This document shows positions 1 to 5,640 of a stretch of DNA of 6,009 nucleotides, one piece after another. A model generated the notes under the pieces. The model worked only from the letters and a program-made list of their open reading frames with translations. It had not been told where the DNA came from and ran no database searches. A program made the position numbers and the translations under genes. Source of the DNA: Acidobacteriota bacterium (GTDB lineage: Bacteria; Actinomycetota; Acidimicrobiia; Spongiisociales; UBA5794); contig JACZST010000123.1 in NCBI GenBank assembly GCA_022574065.1, forward strand, positions 1 to 6,009. The letters are read 5' to 3'. Numbering within the stretch: the stretch's first letter is position 1; the number at the start of each line of letters is the position of its first letter.

Positions 1-1
1 C

Positions 2-301
2 GCAGACGCCATCGTGCTCGAGGAGATCCGGAGGGCGGGCCTGTATCGGTCGCTGTGGCAGACCTTCGGGGTTCTCCTCGCCATACGCACGGTCGGTGTG
101 CAGGGGGACGAGCGCACCTACGCCTACCCGCTGATCATTCGTGCAGTGACCTCGGAAGATGCCATGACCGCCGACTGGGCAAGGCTCCCATATGAGGTAC
201 TGGCCACCATCTCGTCACGCGTGATCAACGAGGTCCCAGGCATCAATCGCGTGGCCTACGACGTGTCGTCGAAGCCTCCCGCCACCATCGAATGGGAATA
301 G
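2..301 (+). CDS. guaA: GMP synthase (glutamine-hydrolysing), C-terminal part; 5' end outside window
   Basis: GMP synthase makes GMP from XMP, ATP and glutamine in the cytoplasm, the last step of guanine nucleotide synthesis. Only the last 99 codons are present; reading is open from base 2 and the stop is TAG at 299-301. The visible part is the C-terminal dimerisation domain, which helps form the XMP site. It carries the family's landmarks: VGVQGDERTY, the MTADWARLPYEVL segment, then INEVPGINRV and the canonical ending SSKPPATIEWE. The stop follows exactly where GuaA proteins normally end, so the 3' end is intact. The glutaminase and ATP pyrophosphatase domains must lie upstream of the window. 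A heptamer-array inverted repeat begins two bases after the stop. Identification is very secure because this C-terminus is among the most conserved in the family. Confidence 0.97.
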   Translation, partial: ADAIVLEEIRRAGLYRSLWQTFGVLLAIRTVGVQGDERTYAYPLIIRAVTSEDAMTADWARLPYEVLATISSRVINEVPGINRVAYDVSSKPPATIEWE

Positions 302-302
302 C

Positions 303-365
303 AGTCCAGAGTCAGGAGTCGAGAGTCGAGCGTCAGAACGGGTTCTGCTCTGGACTCTGGACTTG
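303..365. repeat. Heptamer-array inverted repeat, copy A
   Basis: The left half holds four consecutive 7-base units of the type GAGTCGA (309-336). The right half carries the complementary CTCTGGA-type units. The outer arms AGTCCAGAGTC (303-313) and GACTCTGGACT (353-363) are exact reverse complements. An inner stem CAGAAC (334-339) / GTTCTG (342-347) closes around the centre. It begins two bases after the guaA stop. It could act as a 3'-end hairpin for guaA mRNA, but there is no T-run after it, so a standard intrinsic terminator is not supported. Confidence 0.85.
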
Positions 366-370
366 TGAAT

Positions 371-438
371 AGGAGTCGAGAGTCTGGAGTCGAGAGCCAA
401 AACGGGTCTTACTCTGGACTCTTGACTCTGGACTTGAA
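371..438. repeat. Heptamer-array inverted repeat, copy B
   Basis: This is a second copy directly behind copy A, with the same design. Four heptamers of the GAGTCGA type lie at 373-400, followed by a centre reading AAAACGGGTCTT, and then four heptamers of the ACTCTGG type at 411-438. The arms are complementary but less exactly than in copy A. The centre AACGGGT is shared with copy A, which suggests the two are diverged copies of one element and not chance repeats. Confidence 0.8.
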
Positions 439-443
439 ACCAC

Positions 444-504
444 CGCTTCTGCGCAAACCGTGCGGGACAAACGACTACCCGAGCGCACTAGTTACTCGGG
501 TCCC
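444..504. repeat. Nested inverted repeats upstream of the kinase promoter
   Basis: Three stems can be drawn here: ACCCGAG (477-483) with CTCGGGT (495-501), an exact 7-bp match around an 11-base loop; GGGAC (464-468) with GTCCC (500-504), which shares two bases with the first right arm and so would compete with it; and CCGC with GCGG around 444-465. If transcription starts near 550, these lie upstream of the transcript and would work as DNA sites. If guaA transcription reads through, they could fold as RNA. No known riboswitch consensus is met. Function unknown. Confidence 0.5.
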
Positions 505-506
505 AT

Positions 507-524
507 ATAGGTCTTAAGACCTAT
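507..524. promoter_or_regulatory. 18-bp perfect palindrome, possible operator
   Basis: ATAGGTCTTAAGACCTAT is its own exact reverse complement, centred between 515 and 516. A perfect dyad of this length is the usual form of a site for a dimeric DNA-binding regulator. It covers the -35-like TAAG of the candidate kinase promoter, so a bound protein would be expected to affect that promoter. The bound regulator cannot be named from the sequence. As RNA it could also form a short hairpin. Confidence 0.5.
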
Positions 525-541
525 GCGCGTTGCGTCGATAC
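515..541 (+). promoter_or_regulatory. Candidate sigma-28 (FliA/WhiG-type) promoter for the CheA-like kinase
   Basis: TAAG (515-518), 15 bases, then GTCGATAC (534-541). The FliA/WhiG class consensus is TAAA, about 15 bases, GCCGATAA. The match is 3 of 4 and 6 of 8 at the expected spacing. Transcription would start near 550, giving a leader of about 30 bases that contains the Shine-Dalgarno. This sigma class often drives motility and chemotaxis genes, which fits the CheA-like product. No better housekeeping-type promoter was seen close to the gene. This is an inference from the motif match only. Confidence 0.4.
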
Positions 542-568
542 CGAATGCAGGCACGATTTTCTCGGGCT

Positions 569-575
569 GAGGTGA
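569..575 (+). promoter_or_regulatory. Ribosome binding site deciding the GTG start of the kinase
   Basis: GAGGTGA matches seven consecutive bases of the anti-Shine-Dalgarno complement AGGAGGTGA. Its GAGG core ends seven bases before the GTG at 580. The in-frame stop TGA at 568-570 rules out any earlier start, so this site supports 580 as the start codon. Confidence 0.8.
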
Positions 576-579
576 GCGC

Positions 580-3084
580 GTGACTTGGAGCAACGACCCA
601 GAGTTGCAAGAAATGTTCGTGGGCGAGGTCGCTGAGCGATCGGCGATTCTCGCGAACGGAGCACGAACTCTGCGCAACGGAGACATGACCCCGCAGATTG
701 CCGGGGAGCTGTTGCGCGAGGGACACACGATCAAGGGAACCGGCCGGGTTATGGGGTATGACCATGTCGCCACCGCCGGCGAGATGCTGGAAATGATCTG
801 GCGCTGGATCCAGCGCGGTGATATCACACCGCTTCCGATCTTTGGCCGCATTCTCGAGGGCCTGAGCGACTCTTTGCCCGGTGCGCTGACCGATCCATCT
901 CAACTCGACGAGGCGATGGCCGCAGTCCTCGAGTATTTCGAGGGCGAGGATCTTCCAGAGGAGTTGCCGCATCCAGCAAGCGCAGCCCCGAGCCCGGTTG
1001 AGAAGGGCTTGGAAGTCGTCGACGACGAGCCCGACGTGGGCGGCGAAGAATCTGAGGCCGCGGAGCTTGCACCGGAGGCGTCGCAGCAAGACGAGTCGAA
1101 CGACGACGAATCTGCTGAAGACGATGCCGAAGATGAGCGGGATCCCGATGCCTCGAAAGAAGAGGAAGACGAGTCGGAGAAAGACGAGCCGGAGCCCGAG
1201 GTGGCTGAAGACGAGGCGGAGCCCGAGGCGGCTGAAGACGAGGCGGAGCCCGAGGCGTCTAGACAAGAGCCTGGGTCCGAAGCATCCGAACCGACGGCAG
1301 AGCAGCCTCCCCCACCACCTCCGCTCAAATCCGGTTCCGAGGAGCAGACTGCCTCGGTGATCGAATTCCCGACACCAGAAGGTGGGGTTGCGCTGGCGGA
1401 GAAGCCCGATTCCAGCCCCCGCGGAGAGGGCGAGGTTGACGAAGCGCTGGCGGATCTCGGCGGTCTGATCGCCTCGGTGCAGGATTGGGCTGCCGAGGAG
1501 ATCATCAACGTAAACGCCGGACGCCTCTACGGCCTGGTCAACCACCTGGTGACGCTGCGCACGGACGTTGACGCGCTGAAGGTGCAGCTCGGCGACCTCG
1601 GCAGCGATGTCGCTGCAGATCCGTTCTTCTCGGAGCGGGTCGCCGCCATCGAACAAGCCGTCGACCCGATCGCCGAGTTCGCAGAATCTCTCGAAACCGA
1701 AGGTCTTCAGCTGGCCTCGGTGCCACTCAGCGAAATCACCGGCACCCTTCCCCAACTCGTGAGCTACCTGGCGAAGAAGACCGGCAACGAGGTGCGCCTG
1801 GACATCCGTGGTGATGACATCCTCATCGATCGTCAGGTGCTCGACATGCTGGACGACGCGGTGAGGCAGCTGGTCGTCAATGGTGTGGTGCATGGCATCG
1901 AGGACGCGGCTACTCGCGTCGGCGTCGAAAAGACCGGCACCGGAGTGATCTCCGTAGTTGCAACCGAGGAAGACACCAGCCTCAAGCTGGTCGTCTCCGA
2001 CGATGGACGCGGGATCGATTGGAACCGCATCAGGGACAAAGCGATCACCGACGGCCTGATCGATGGCGACGCCGAGCTTGCACCGGATCGGATGCGCGCC
2101 CTGCTGTACGAGGACGGGTTCTCGACCCTGGAAGAAGTGGGAGAACTAGCAGGAGACGGCATGGGGATGGGCCTGGTTCGCGACGCCGTCGAGGCGTTGA
2201 ACGGAACCTTCAGGGTGGAGAGTGTCCCCCACAAACGGACGACCGTGACGATCATGGTCCCGCTGCACCGCGCCATGCAGCGTGTGTTGCTCGTGGTCTC
2301 GGGACCGTTCACCTGGGGAATTCCGGCGGCTGCCGTCGAGGAGGTCATACCGATGAGCGCGGCCGCGATCACCGTTACGGACGACGCCACGGTTATCCGC
2401 TGGGACGAGCAAGAGGTTCCTTTCGGGTCGTTTTCCGATGTCGTGGGGTTCACGACCAGCCGGCTACCCACCCAAGTGGTGGTGGTCTCGAGCGCCGTCG
2501 GTCAGGTGGCGCTCGCCGTCGAACAGGTGCTGGGAACCCGCCAGGTGGCAACAAAGGAACTCGGGGCGCTCCTTGCCGGCTCCGAGACGGTGATTGGCGC
2601 AGCCCTGCTCGGTGGCGACGAGGTGGCTCTGGTCGTCGACACTTCCAGCCTGGTCGAGCGGCAGCGCCGGCTCGCCGCAGATGGCCCATCGTTCTCCTCG
2701 CCGAGGGTGCTCATCGTTGACGACTCGCTCGGCGTGCAGCAGGTGGTCTCGTCCGCACTGGCGACCTCGGGATTCATGACCTCGGTCGCCGGCAGCGTTG
2801 CTGACGCCCTCGGGTCGTTGCAGAGCGAATCGTTCGATGCGCTGGTCGTCGATTTCTCGATGCCGCGAGCCGACGGTGTCGCCCTGGTCCACATGGTCCG
2901 GCAGCGACACGCCAACACACCGATCGTGATGCTGTCCGGCGTCGCGGACGAGGCGGACGTGGAGCGGGCCAAGCAGGCCGGCGTCGATGCCTTCTTCGAC
3001 AAGTCGGACTTCCGCGAGGGTGGCCTGGCCGAGAAGCTCCACGAGCTGATAGCGGAGCGCCGAGAAGCGGAACAAACGGCGTAG
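580..3084 (+). CDS. CheA-type hybrid histidine kinase with C-terminal receiver domain (FrzE-like architecture)
   Basis: An 834-residue cytoplasmic signalling kinase with no membrane segment or signal peptide. Domains in order are as follows. An Hpt domain spans about 5-120, with the phospho-acceptor motif GHTIKGTGRVMGY (His49). An acidic, Pro-rich low-complexity linker spans about 135-285. A CheA-like dimerisation helix region lies around 310-400. The HATPase domain spans about 405-562, with N-box NGVVHGIE (Asn434), G1 box DDGRGID (474-480), a FSTLEEV segment (515-521) and G2 box GDGMGMG (525-531). A CheW-like domain spans about 562-700. A receiver domain spans about 708-826, with the acidic pair Asp714/Asp715, phospho-site Asp758 (VVDFSMP), Ser786 and Lys808. 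CheA kinases pass phosphate from ATP to the Hpt His and then to a receiver; here the receiver is fused on, as in FrzE of Myxococcus. No separate P2 domain is visible. The start is GTG with a strong Shine-Dalgarno. No receptor, CheW or adaptation enzyme gene is in the window, so input and output are unknown. Confidence 0.9.
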   Translation: MTWSNDPELQEMFVGEVAERSAILANGARTLRNGDMTPQIAGELLREGHTIKGTGRVMGYDHVATAGEMLEMIWRWIQRGDITPLPIFGRILEGLSDSLPGALTDPSQLDEAMAAVLEYFEGEDLPEELPHPASAAPSPVEKGLEVVDDEPDVGGEESEAAELAPEASQQDESNDDESAEDDAEDERDPDASKEEEDESEKDEPEPEVAEDEAEPEAAEDEAEPEASRQEPGSEASEPTAEQPPPPPPLKSGSEEQTASVIEFPTPEGGVALAEKPDSSPRGEGEVDEALADLGGLIASVQDWAAEEIINVNAGRLYGLVNHLVTLRTDVDALKVQLGDLGSDVAADPFFSERVAAIEQAVDPIAEFAESLETEGLQLASVPLSEITGTLPQLVSYLAKKTGNEVRLDIRGDDILIDRQVLDMLDDAVRQLVVNGVVHGIEDAATRVGVEKTGTGVISVVATEEDTSLKLVVSDDGRGIDWNRIRDKAITDGLIDGDAELAPDRMRALLYEDGFSTLEEVGELAGDGMGMGLVRDAVEALNGTFRVESVPHKRTTVTIMVPLHRAMQRVLLVVSGPFTWGIPAAAVEEVIPMSAAAITVTDDATVIRWDEQEVPFGSFSDVVGFTTSRLPTQVVVVSSAVGQVALAVEQVLGTRQVATKELGALLAGSETVIGAALLGGDEVALVVDTSSLVERQRRLAADGPSFSSPRVLIVDDSLGVQQVVSSALATSGFMTSVAGSVADALGSLQSESFDALVVDFSMPRADGVALVHMVRQRHANTPIVMLSGVADEADVERAKQAGVDAFFDKSDFREGGLAEKLHELIAERREAEQTA
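1201..1254 (+). repeat. 27-bp tandem duplication in the acidic linker of the kinase
   Basis: Two adjacent 27-base units (1201-1227 and 1228-1254) differ at one base, GTG against GCG in the first codon. They encode VAEDEAEPE and AAEDEAEPE. The length keeps the reading frame. It lies in a Glu/Asp-rich linker and looks like a recent in-frame slippage or recombination event, so linker length may vary between strains. Confidence 0.9.
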
Positions 3085-3085
3085 A

Positions 3086-3165
3086 AGTCCAGAGCCGTGA
3101 GTCCAGAGTCCTGACTCGGGCGGCTGCTTCTGGCTCTGGACTCTCGACTCCTGACTCTCGACCCA
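3086..3165. repeat. Heptamer-array inverted repeat, copy C
   Basis: The outer arms AGTCCAGAGCC (3086-3096) and GGCTCTGGACT (3132-3142) are exact reverse complements and differ from those of copy A at one position in each arm, a compensated change. Heptamers of the GTCCAGA type fill 3087-3114, and GACTCTC-type heptamers fill 3139-3165. An inner GAGTC/GACTC pair could form a smaller hairpin. It starts two bases after the kinase stop codon, the same placement as copy A behind guaA. No T-run follows. Confidence 0.85.
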
Positions 3166-3199
3166 ATCACACGCATGTAGTTCCGGGACCGAACCTCGG

Positions 3200-3205
3200 T
3201 ACACT
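3200..3205 (+). promoter_or_regulatory. Candidate -10 element for a leaderless pcrA transcript
   Basis: TACACT fits the TANNNT form of the actinobacterial -10 and ends nine bases before the pcrA ATG. No Shine-Dalgarno lies before that ATG. Together these suggest transcription starting at or within a few bases of the start codon. No convincing -35 hexamer is found 16-18 bases upstream. Confidence 0.45.
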
Positions 3206-3214
3206 TCGGTCTTT

Positions 3215-5395
3215 ATGCCCGACTCCGACCTTCTTGAATCGCTGAACCCGGCGCAGCGCCACGCGGTAGCCGCCGTCGATGGGCCGGTGCTCGTTGTCGC
3301 CGGTGCTGGTTCCGGCAAGACCCGAGTTCTCACCTATCGGATTGCCCACCTCATCGGTGACCACGGCGTCTCGCCGTACGCCATCCTCGCCATCACCTTC
3401 ACCAACAAAGCGGCGAACGAGATGCGCGAGCGGGTGGCCCGCCTCGTCGGCGGGAGCGTCGCCGACGGAATGTGGGTGTCGACGTTCCACAGCGCCTGCG
3501 TCCGCATCCTTCGCAGGGAGGCGCCACGGCTCGGCTACCGATCCTCGTTCTCGATCTACGACGATGCCGACTCACTCCGGCTGGTGACAATGTCGGTCAA
3601 GGACCTCGATCTCGACCCCAAACGGTTCCCGCCAAAAGCGATCAGGGCCGCCATATCCAACGCCAAGAACGAGCTCATCGACTACGAGACTTATGCCCAG
3701 GGTGACTCAGGTTTCTACCACGAGAAGGTTGCAGACGTATACCGCCTTTACCAGCAGCGGATGGTGGAAGCGTCGGCCGTCGACTTCGACGACATCCTGA
3801 TGCTCACCGTCGAGATCTTCCAGGCCTTCCCGGACGTCCTTGCCCACTATCAGGAACGGTTTCAGTACATCCTGGTCGACGAGTACCAGGACACGAACCA
3901 TGCGCAATACACGCTGGTGAAACTTCTCGGTGCCAAGCACAGGAACGTGTTCGTCGTCGGTGATGCCGATCAGTCGGTGTACGCCTTCCGCGGTGCCGAT
4001 ATGCGCAACATCCTCGATTTCGAGAAGGACTACGAGGACGCCCGCGTCGTGATGCTGGAGCAGAACTATCGCTCGACGCAAACAATCCTCGACGCCGCCA
4101 ACGCCGTGATCGCCAACAACGAGGACAGGAAACCGAAGCGGCTGTGGACCGATGAAGGCGCCGGCGAGCCCATCGTCGCTTTCGAGGCGGCGGATGAACA
4201 GGACGAGGCGGCCTTCGTCGCCGAGCAGATGCGCGACCTGGAGAGCGACGGCATGGCGTTGTCCGATGTCGCCGTCTTCTACAGGACCAACGCCCAGAGC
4301 CGGGTCATCGAAGAGGTACTCGTCCGCTACGGCTTGCCCTATCAGGTGGTCGGCGGCCCGAGGTATTACGACCGTCGCGAGGTCAAGGACGCCGTTGCCT
4401 ATCTGCGGGCGGTGGTCAATCCCGACGATCAGGTCGCTATCAAGCGGATCATCAACGTTCCGAGGCGGGCGATCGGCAACACCAGTGTTGCTCACGTCGA
4501 CCGGTTCGCCGAGGCGACCAACATCAGTTTTATGGAAGCGTTGCGACAGGGGGGCGCCAACGAGCGGCTGACCGGTCGTGCCCAGCGCAGTATCGCCGAG
4601 TTCGTCTCGCTCCTCGATCACTTGCACGACCGGATCAGCGACGGGCCACGGGCGGTCACAGAGGCGGTGCTCGAGGAGACCGGATACCTCGACATGATCC
4701 GAGCGGAACGAACGATCGAGGCGATGGGGCGAGAGGAGAACTTGAGGGAACTGGTCTCCGCCGTCGCCGAGTTCGAGGAGTCGGGACCGATATCGGTCGG
4801 CCCCATCGATTGGGAAGGGCTGGAACCGATTGCGAAGCTGCAGATGTTTCTCGAATCCATCAGCCTGGTCGCCGACATCGATGGCATGGAGGACACCGAG
4901 AAGGCAACGCTGATGACGCTGCACAACGCAAAGGGCCTCGAGTTCCCTGCCGTGTTCCTCACCGGGATGGAGGATGGGGTGTTCCCCCACATGCGCTCGC
5001 TCGGTGACCCTGCTCAGCTCGAGGAAGAGCGTCGGCTGTGCTACGTGGGGATCACCAGGGCGGAGGAGCGGCTGTTCCTCACCAGGGCCTGGAACAGGAA
5101 CCTGTGGGGCCAGTCCCAATACAACGGGCCGAGCCGTTTCCTCGGCGAGATCCCGGAATCGCTGATCCGGAAGGTGAAGCGAACCGAACAGTCCGTCCAC
5201 GCCGCGGCGTCGGCCTCACGTCCAACGGTATCCGACACCGACATCATCAGCGGAGATCGGGTGCGCCATGCACATTGGGGCGACGGTGTTGTCCGCGAGG
5301 TGGTTGGCACCGGCGATCGGGCCGAGGCGGTGGTGACCTTCGACGAGGGAGACAAACGGCTGCTTCTGGCATGGGCACCGTTGGAGAAGGCGTGA
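3215..5395 (+). CDS. pcrA: ATP-dependent 3'-5' DNA helicase, UvrD/PcrA family
   Basis: A complete 726-residue superfamily 1A helicase, the usual length for PcrA/UvrD. It unwinds DNA in nucleotide excision and mismatch-type repair and removes RecA filaments or stalled RNA polymerase. All core motifs are readable: Q-motif LNPAQ (Gln14), Walker A AGAGSGKT (29-36), Ia TFTNKAANEM (61-70), Ib STFHSACVRILR (89-100), II VDEYQD (221-226), III GDADQSVYAFRG (249-260), IV EQNYRS (282-287), V TLHNAKGLEF (568-577) and VI YVGITRAEERL (610-620). The catalytic Lys35, Asp222/Glu223 and Arg615 are present. Residues about 678-726 match the C-terminal Tudor-like domain that binds RNA polymerase in PcrA; its usual aromatic-Gly turn reads HWGDGVV. 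The ATG at 3215 lies just before the Q-motif; there is no Shine-Dalgarno, only a -10-like hexamer. The Tudor-like tail and host type favour the name pcrA, also called uvrD1 in mycobacteria. Confidence 0.96.
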   Translation: MPDSDLLESLNPAQRHAVAAVDGPVLVVAGAGSGKTRVLTYRIAHLIGDHGVSPYAILAITFTNKAANEMRERVARLVGGSVADGMWVSTFHSACVRILRREAPRLGYRSSFSIYDDADSLRLVTMSVKDLDLDPKRFPPKAIRAAISNAKNELIDYETYAQGDSGFYHEKVADVYRLYQQRMVEASAVDFDDILMLTVEIFQAFPDVLAHYQERFQYILVDEYQDTNHAQYTLVKLLGAKHRNVFVVGDADQSVYAFRGADMRNILDFEKDYEDARVVMLEQNYRSTQTILDAANAVIANNEDRKPKRLWTDEGAGEPIVAFEAADEQDEAAFVAEQMRDLESDGMALSDVAVFYRTNAQSRVIEEVLVRYGLPYQVVGGPRYYDRREVKDAVAYLRAVVNPDDQVAIKRIINVPRRAIGNTSVAHVDRFAEATNISFMEALRQGGANERLTGRAQRSIAEFVSLLDHLHDRISDGPRAVTEAVLEETGYLDMIRAERTIEAMGREENLRELVSAVAEFEESGPISVGPIDWEGLEPIAKLQMFLESISLVADIDGMEDTEKATLMTLHNAKGLEFPAVFLTGMEDGVFPHMRSLGDPAQLEEERRLCYVGITRAEERLFLTRAWNRNLWGQSQYNGPSRFLGEIPESLIRKVKRTEQSVHAAASASRPTVSDTDIISGDRVRHAHWGDGVVREVVGTGDRAEAVVTFDEGDKRLLLAWAPLEKA

Positions 5396-5397
5396 CC

Positions 5398-5445
5398 CGT
5401 CGTCTCCTCCGCGGAGCGGGGGAGACGCGGAGGAGTGGGGCGACG
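5398..5445. repeat. GC-rich hairpin directly after the pcrA stop
   Basis: CTCCTCCGCG (5404-5413) and CGCGGAGGAG (5426-5435) form a perfect 10-bp stem with a 12-base loop. An outer CGTCG (5398-5402) / CGACG (5441-5445) extends it across a bulge. It begins two bases after the stop codon. The lack of a following T-run makes it either a U-less terminator, which has been proposed for actinobacteria, or an mRNA 3'-end stabiliser. Confidence 0.6.
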
Positions 5446-5509
5446 ATGAGGGTTCTTAGATCGAGTCCTTTCTGCCTACCCACATTGTCTCGATCTACGA
5501 ACCCTCATC
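5445..5509. repeat. Near-perfect 21-bp inverted repeat with 23-base loop
   Basis: The arms at 5445-5465 and 5489-5509 are complementary at 20 of 21 positions; the only mismatch is T5456 against C5498. The left arm starts GATGAGGGTTC and ends AGATCGAG. The loop (5466-5488) is pyrimidine-rich. No coding potential, no obvious flanking target-site duplication, and no T-run immediately after. It could be a dispersed palindromic element (REP- or MITE-like), a long hairpin in the pcrA 3' UTR, or part of a small RNA. The structure is certain; the class is not. Confidence 0.8.
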
Positions 5510-5524
5510 CGCAGAGGGGGTTTT
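5502..5524 (+). terminator. Weak alternative terminator-like hairpin
   Basis: CCCTC (5502-5506) can pair with GAGGG (5514-5518) around a 7-base loop, followed by GG and TTTT at 5521-5524. It uses bases from the right arm of the long inverted repeat, so the two structures exclude each other. The longer hairpin is far more stable, so this may have no role. Confidence 0.25.
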
Positions 5525-5609
5525 GAGGGAGTGCATTTGGCGTGAGCTCGTCACGCGATTGCCAGCCCCCAGAGGCCCTCTCCGCTCGCTTGCTGTCGCA
5601 TGCTCGCGC

Positions 5610-5630
5610 CTCCCCCACTTCGTGGGAGAG
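5610..5630. repeat. Short hairpin, CTCCCCCAC / GTGGGAGAG
   Basis: The left arm 5610-5618 pairs with 5622-5630 with one mismatch (C5613 against A5627), around TTC. It lies ten bases upstream of the strong terminator. It is a short GC-rich intergenic palindrome of a kind often scattered between genes. No further role can be assigned. Confidence 0.5.
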
Positions 5631-5640
5631 GACAGGAAGG

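Noticed and set aside
303..438. Possible CRISPR array
   Set aside because: The repeat unit is 7 bases with no spacers, arranged in inverted halves; no cas-like gene is nearby.
451..479. Resemblance to a c-di-GMP-I (GEMM) riboswitch: GCAAACC followed by GGGAC
   Set aside because: The diagnostic GGGACGCAAAGCC block and the second conserved helix are missing, and the predicted transcription start lies downstream.
900..1508. Ser-rich minus-strand and Arg/Lys-rich plus-strand open frames over the linker
   Set aside because: Both are alternate readings of the repetitive GAN codons of the acidic linker, not independent genes.
514..1893. 459-codon open frame on the minus strand
   Set aside because: It lies antisense to the CheA-like kinase, whose domains are clear. 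The translation has Arg/Leu-rich low-complexity runs mirroring the acidic linker and no recognisable domain; long antisense frames are expected in high-GC DNA.
3707..5200. 497-codon open frame on the minus strand
   Set aside because: It is entirely antisense to pcrA, which has every helicase motif. It has no recognisable motif and is a codon-bias shadow.
5445..5475. GGTTC-containing segment as part of a tRNA or an attachment site
   Set aside because: No acceptor stem, anticodon arm or D-arm can be drawn; the bases belong to the long inverted repeat.
5445..5509. Insertion sequence with transposase
   Set aside because: Only 65 bases long, with no coding capacity and no clear target-site duplication (GAC on the left, CGC on the right); at most a non-autonomous element.
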